A DNA stretch of 64,000 nucleotides from Arthrobacter terricola (GTDB lineage: Bacteria > Actinomycetota > Actinomycetes > Actinomycetales > Micrococcaceae). The DNA lies in NCBI RefSeq assembly GCF_004354015.1, contig NZ_SMRU01000019.1, positions 1 through 64,000 of the forward strand. Reading direction: 5' to 3'. Shown in pieces: positions 62,137 through 64,000 of this stretch; position 1 is the first letter of the stretch, and every line of letters begins with the position of its first letter. The translations under genes were made by a program, and so were the position numbers. The notes under the pieces are model-generated. The model saw only the letters and a program-made list of their open reading frames with translations. It was not told the DNA's origin and made no database searches.

Positions 62137-63153
62137 TTGGCTGCTGCCCAGGCCTCCAAGGCGAAAACTCCCGCGGCGAACACAGTCAGTTGGAGGGACG
62201 CCGCACCGTCCGCCGTCGTACTGGTCACCGGCCCGGAGGAGTACCTCGGAATCCGTGCCATGGACAGGATCCGCTCCCAGGTGCGTACGGTCTCGCCGAA
62301 CGTCGAAGTCACCAAGCTCAATGCCGGAAGCTACGAATCCGGCACCCTTTCGATGGCCGTGTCCCCGTCGCTGTTCGACGAAGCGAAACTCATCGAAGTC
62401 GAAGGCTTGGAATCGATGAACGACGCTTTCCTCGCCGACGCATTGGCATACCTCGCGCAGCCGGAAAACGACGTCGTCGTGGTTCTTCGCCACGCCGGCG
62501 GCGTACGCGGCAAGAAGCTCCTGGATACGATCAAGTCATCGGGATGGCCCGTTGTGGACTGCCAACCACTGAAGAAGGACGCCGAGAAGACGGCCTTCGT
62601 CGTGGCTGAATTCAAAGCGGGGAGCCGGCGCATCGACGCCGAGGCAGTCCAAGCCCTCGTCAACGCAGTGGGAGCCAGCCTTTCCGAACTAGCTGCGGCT
62701 TGCAGCCAGCTGATCTCGGACTCCACAACGGCAGTGGACGCAGCAACTGTGGAGCGCTACTACGGGGGACGCGTCGAAGCCACTGCATTCAAGGTGGCAG
62801 ATGCTGCCATGGCCGGCAACGGTCCGCTCGCCCTCTCAAGCCTCCGTCATGCCCTCGCCACCGGGGTAGATCCGGTGCCCCTGGTTGCCGCGCTTGCCGC
62901 CAAGCTTCGCACCCTCGCGAAGGTGGCGGGAGCGCAGGGGTCATCGGCGCACATCGCGAGGCAGCTTGGAATGCAACCCTGGCTTGTAGAACAGGCCCAA
63001 CGGGACGTCCGGCGCTGGACTCCTGAGGGCCTGATCCGATCCATCCAGGTCACCGCGGAGGCAGATGCGCAGGTCAAAGGGCTGTCACGGGATCCGGTGT
63101 ACGCCGTCGAACACGCAGTGACTGTCATCGCCACCTCGGCCAGGGGCCGCTGA
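62137..63153 (+). CDS. holA: DNA polymerase III delta subunit
   Basis: A 338-residue clamp-loader subunit, needed to load the beta clamp at replication forks. Three parts are visible: an N-terminal AAA-like domain without a Walker motif (VVLVTGPEEYLGIRAMD, LFDEAKLIEVEGLESM), a middle helical region and a C-terminal collar (DPVPLVAALAAKLRTLAKV). The TTG at 62137 has AAGGAA ten bases upstream and no alternative ATG fits the family start. The convergent rpsT is its usual actinobacterial neighbour. Confidence 0.9.
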   Translation: MAAAQASKAKTPAANTVSWRDAAPSAVVLVTGPEEYLGIRAMDRIRSQVRTVSPNVEVTKLNAGSYESGTLSMAVSPSLFDEAKLIEVEGLESMNDAFLADALAYLAQPENDVVVVLRHAGGVRGKKLLDTIKSSGWPVVDCQPLKKDAEKTAFVVAEFKAGSRRIDAEAVQALVNAVGASLSELAAACSQLISDSTTAVDAATVERYYGGRVEATAFKVADAAMAGNGPLALSSLRHALATGVDPVPLVAALAAKLRTLAKVAGAQGSSAHIARQLGMQPWLVEQAQRDVRRWTPEGLIRSIQVTAEADAQVKGLSRDPVYAVEHAVTVIATSARGR

Positions 63154-63220
63154 GCTGCAACCCGGCCACCAGGCCCTGCCAGCGTCGCCCCCCTGACAGC
63201 GCCGCAGCGCCGTTAAATAA

Positions 63221-63253
63221 GCGAGGCCGGTACCCATCGGGTACCGGCCTCGC
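63221..63253. terminator. Terminator shared by holA and rpsT
   Basis: A perfect 15-base stem (63221-63235 with 63239-63253) and a 3-base loop lies between two convergent genes. It can serve both transcripts. Confidence 0.75.
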
Positions 63254-63280
63254 CTTCAGCTCAGTCGAACTGGAAAAACC

Positions 63281-63541
63281 TTAGAGTGCGCTGACCTTCT
63301 TGGAGATCGCGGACTTGCGGTTTGCAGCGTTGTTCTTGTGAATAACGCCTTTGCTGACAGCCTTGTCCAGCTTACGGCTGGCAGCAACAAGAGCCTTGGT
63401 AGCGGCTTCCTTGTCCGTGGACTCAACGGCAGTGTTGACGGCGCGGATGGCCGTCTTCAGCGCAGACTTGACAGCGTTGTTACGCAGGCGAGCCTTTTCG
63501 TTGGTGAGGATGCGCTTCTTCTGGGACTTGATATTAGCCAC
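63281..63541 (-). CDS. rpsT: 30S ribosomal protein S20
   Basis: An 86-residue basic protein that binds 16S rRNA early in 30S assembly. The start [18 protein letters not shown] and the conserved NKAAANRK-like tail ([16 protein letters not shown]) identify S20. Codon use is strongly biased, as for highly expressed genes. It is transcribed leftward and convergent with holA. Confidence 0.97.
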   Translation of the reverse strand: MANIKSQKKRILTNEKARLRNNAVKSALKTAIRAVNTAVESTDKEAATKALVAASRKLDKAVSKGVIHKNNAANRKSAISKKVSAL

Positions 63542-63711
63542 GTGTGTGAACTCTCTTGTTAATGCGGAAATGGTCTAGAGGGTTGTCAGGTTGGCCATCG
63601 ACTGAGCGGCGTGGGGATGCCTATGGCAGCCAACCATGAGTGCCCGTCGACCTGCACGGACACACAGCCATAAATATTAGCAGACCCGGTGCCATTCCAC
63701 GGATATTCCAG

Positions 63712-64000
63712 CTAGGCGGGATCGTGTCGTGCGCCCAGCCCGCGGGCCACGAGCTGGAATGTCCGCTTGTCCAGGACAGCGCCTTCCCGCCGTACGGACG
63801 ACGGGTCCAGGCGTATCACCCGGTCAATCTTGACCTCGCTTGCGCGTCCGCGCGGATCCCAAGGACCGGCACCGATGTCCACGTAGTCGTCCGCGTGCCG
63901 CCCGTTGTCATGGTCCTTGCTGGTGAGCATCAGCCCCAGCAGCCACCCGCCGTCGTGACCTATCAGGAGGACCGGCCTGTCCTTCCCTTGCGAGTAGTCC
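63712..64000 (-). CDS. PemK/MazF-like protein, 5' end outside the window
   Basis: The visible C-terminal 95 residues read leftward from the window edge: QGKDRPVLLIGHDGG, then LMLTSKDHDNG, ending PSSVRREGAVLDKRTFQ. The block around the KDRPVLLIG strand and the SSV-R-R-EGAVLDKR helix matches actinobacterial proteins annotated as type II toxin-antitoxin PemK/MazF-family. The N-terminal strand with further active-site residues is not in the window, and any antitoxin gene would lie to the right. Toxin activity is not shown. Confidence 0.7.
   Translation of the reverse strand, partial: DYSQGKDRPVLLIGHDGGWLLGLMLTSKDHDNGRHADDYVDIGAGPWDPRGRASEVKIDRVIRLDPSSVRREGAVLDKRTFQLVARGLGARHDPA

Overview
The window reads as a chromosomal segment of a high-GC actinobacterium of the Arthrobacter / Paenarthrobacter / Pseudarthrobacter type (Micrococcaceae). 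The signs are a DUF4193 protein, a furA-katG pair, an rpsT-holA convergent pair, GTG and TTG starts, strong G/C third-position bias, and a dense set of catabolic and regulatory genes. No rRNA, tRNA, CRISPR array, transposase or plasmid/phage gene was seen. The assignment rests on gene content only.

Layout. 1-3.9 kb: the 5' part of a secreted SipW-type protein, a decayed aldehyde dehydrogenase fragment, a GTP cyclohydrolase II, a DUF4193 protein and an SDR. 4.0-13.0 kb: a carbohydrate locus (DeoR/LacI-hybrid regulator, ABC importer, 2-hydroxyacid dehydrogenase, ThuA-like protein, Tat-exported family 8 polysaccharide lyase), probably for a uronic-acid-containing polymer. 13.9-18.0 kb: a redox cassette of CMD-family protein, XRE regulator, two aldo/keto reductases, cupin and DUF2255. 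18.1-24.9 kb: a complete beta-glucoside PTS locus (promoter, RAT antiterminator target, terminator, EIIBCA, GH1 6-phospho-beta-glucosidase, LicT-type antiterminator, enzyme I with a frameshift, HPr). 25.1-37.3 kb: mixed genes (MFS exporter, HAD phosphatase, FAD monooxygenase, PAP2 phosphatase, SDR, a candidate 34-residue peptide, katG, fur, a membrane protein, a DSD1/D-threonine-aldolase-like enzyme). 37.6-38.2 kb: a chimeric pseudogene scar.

38.5-62.0 kb is the most interesting part: an aromatic/N-heterocycle catabolic supercluster. One end has an isatin-hydrolase-like cyclase-family enzyme overlapping a benzoylformate-decarboxylase-like ThDP enzyme, a flavin reductase, a RutA-type flavin monooxygenase and an AraC regulator. 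The centre has a 2-aminobenzoyl-CoA (or salicylyl-CoA) monooxygenase/reductase, an aryl-CoA ligase, a thioesterase, a cupin and a fumarylacetoacetate-hydrolase-family enzyme in one operon, then RidA, a second thioesterase and a PaaX regulator. The other end has an operon of SDR, a 47-codon ORF, StyA1, a StyA2-StyB fusion and a CrtI-like flavoprotein, divergent from a second AraC regulator. Read together these suggest indole -> epoxide/dihydrodiol -> isatin -> isatinate -> anthranilate-level products -> CoA thioester -> dearomatised or gentisate-like intermediates. This is inference from gene families; styrene and salicylate alternatives remain open. A sulfite-oxidase-like/FAD-reductase/DUF6510 trio (44.4-46.0 kb) sits inside this region.

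62.1-64.0 kb returns to core genes (holA, rpsT) and a PemK/MazF-like gene that runs off the end.
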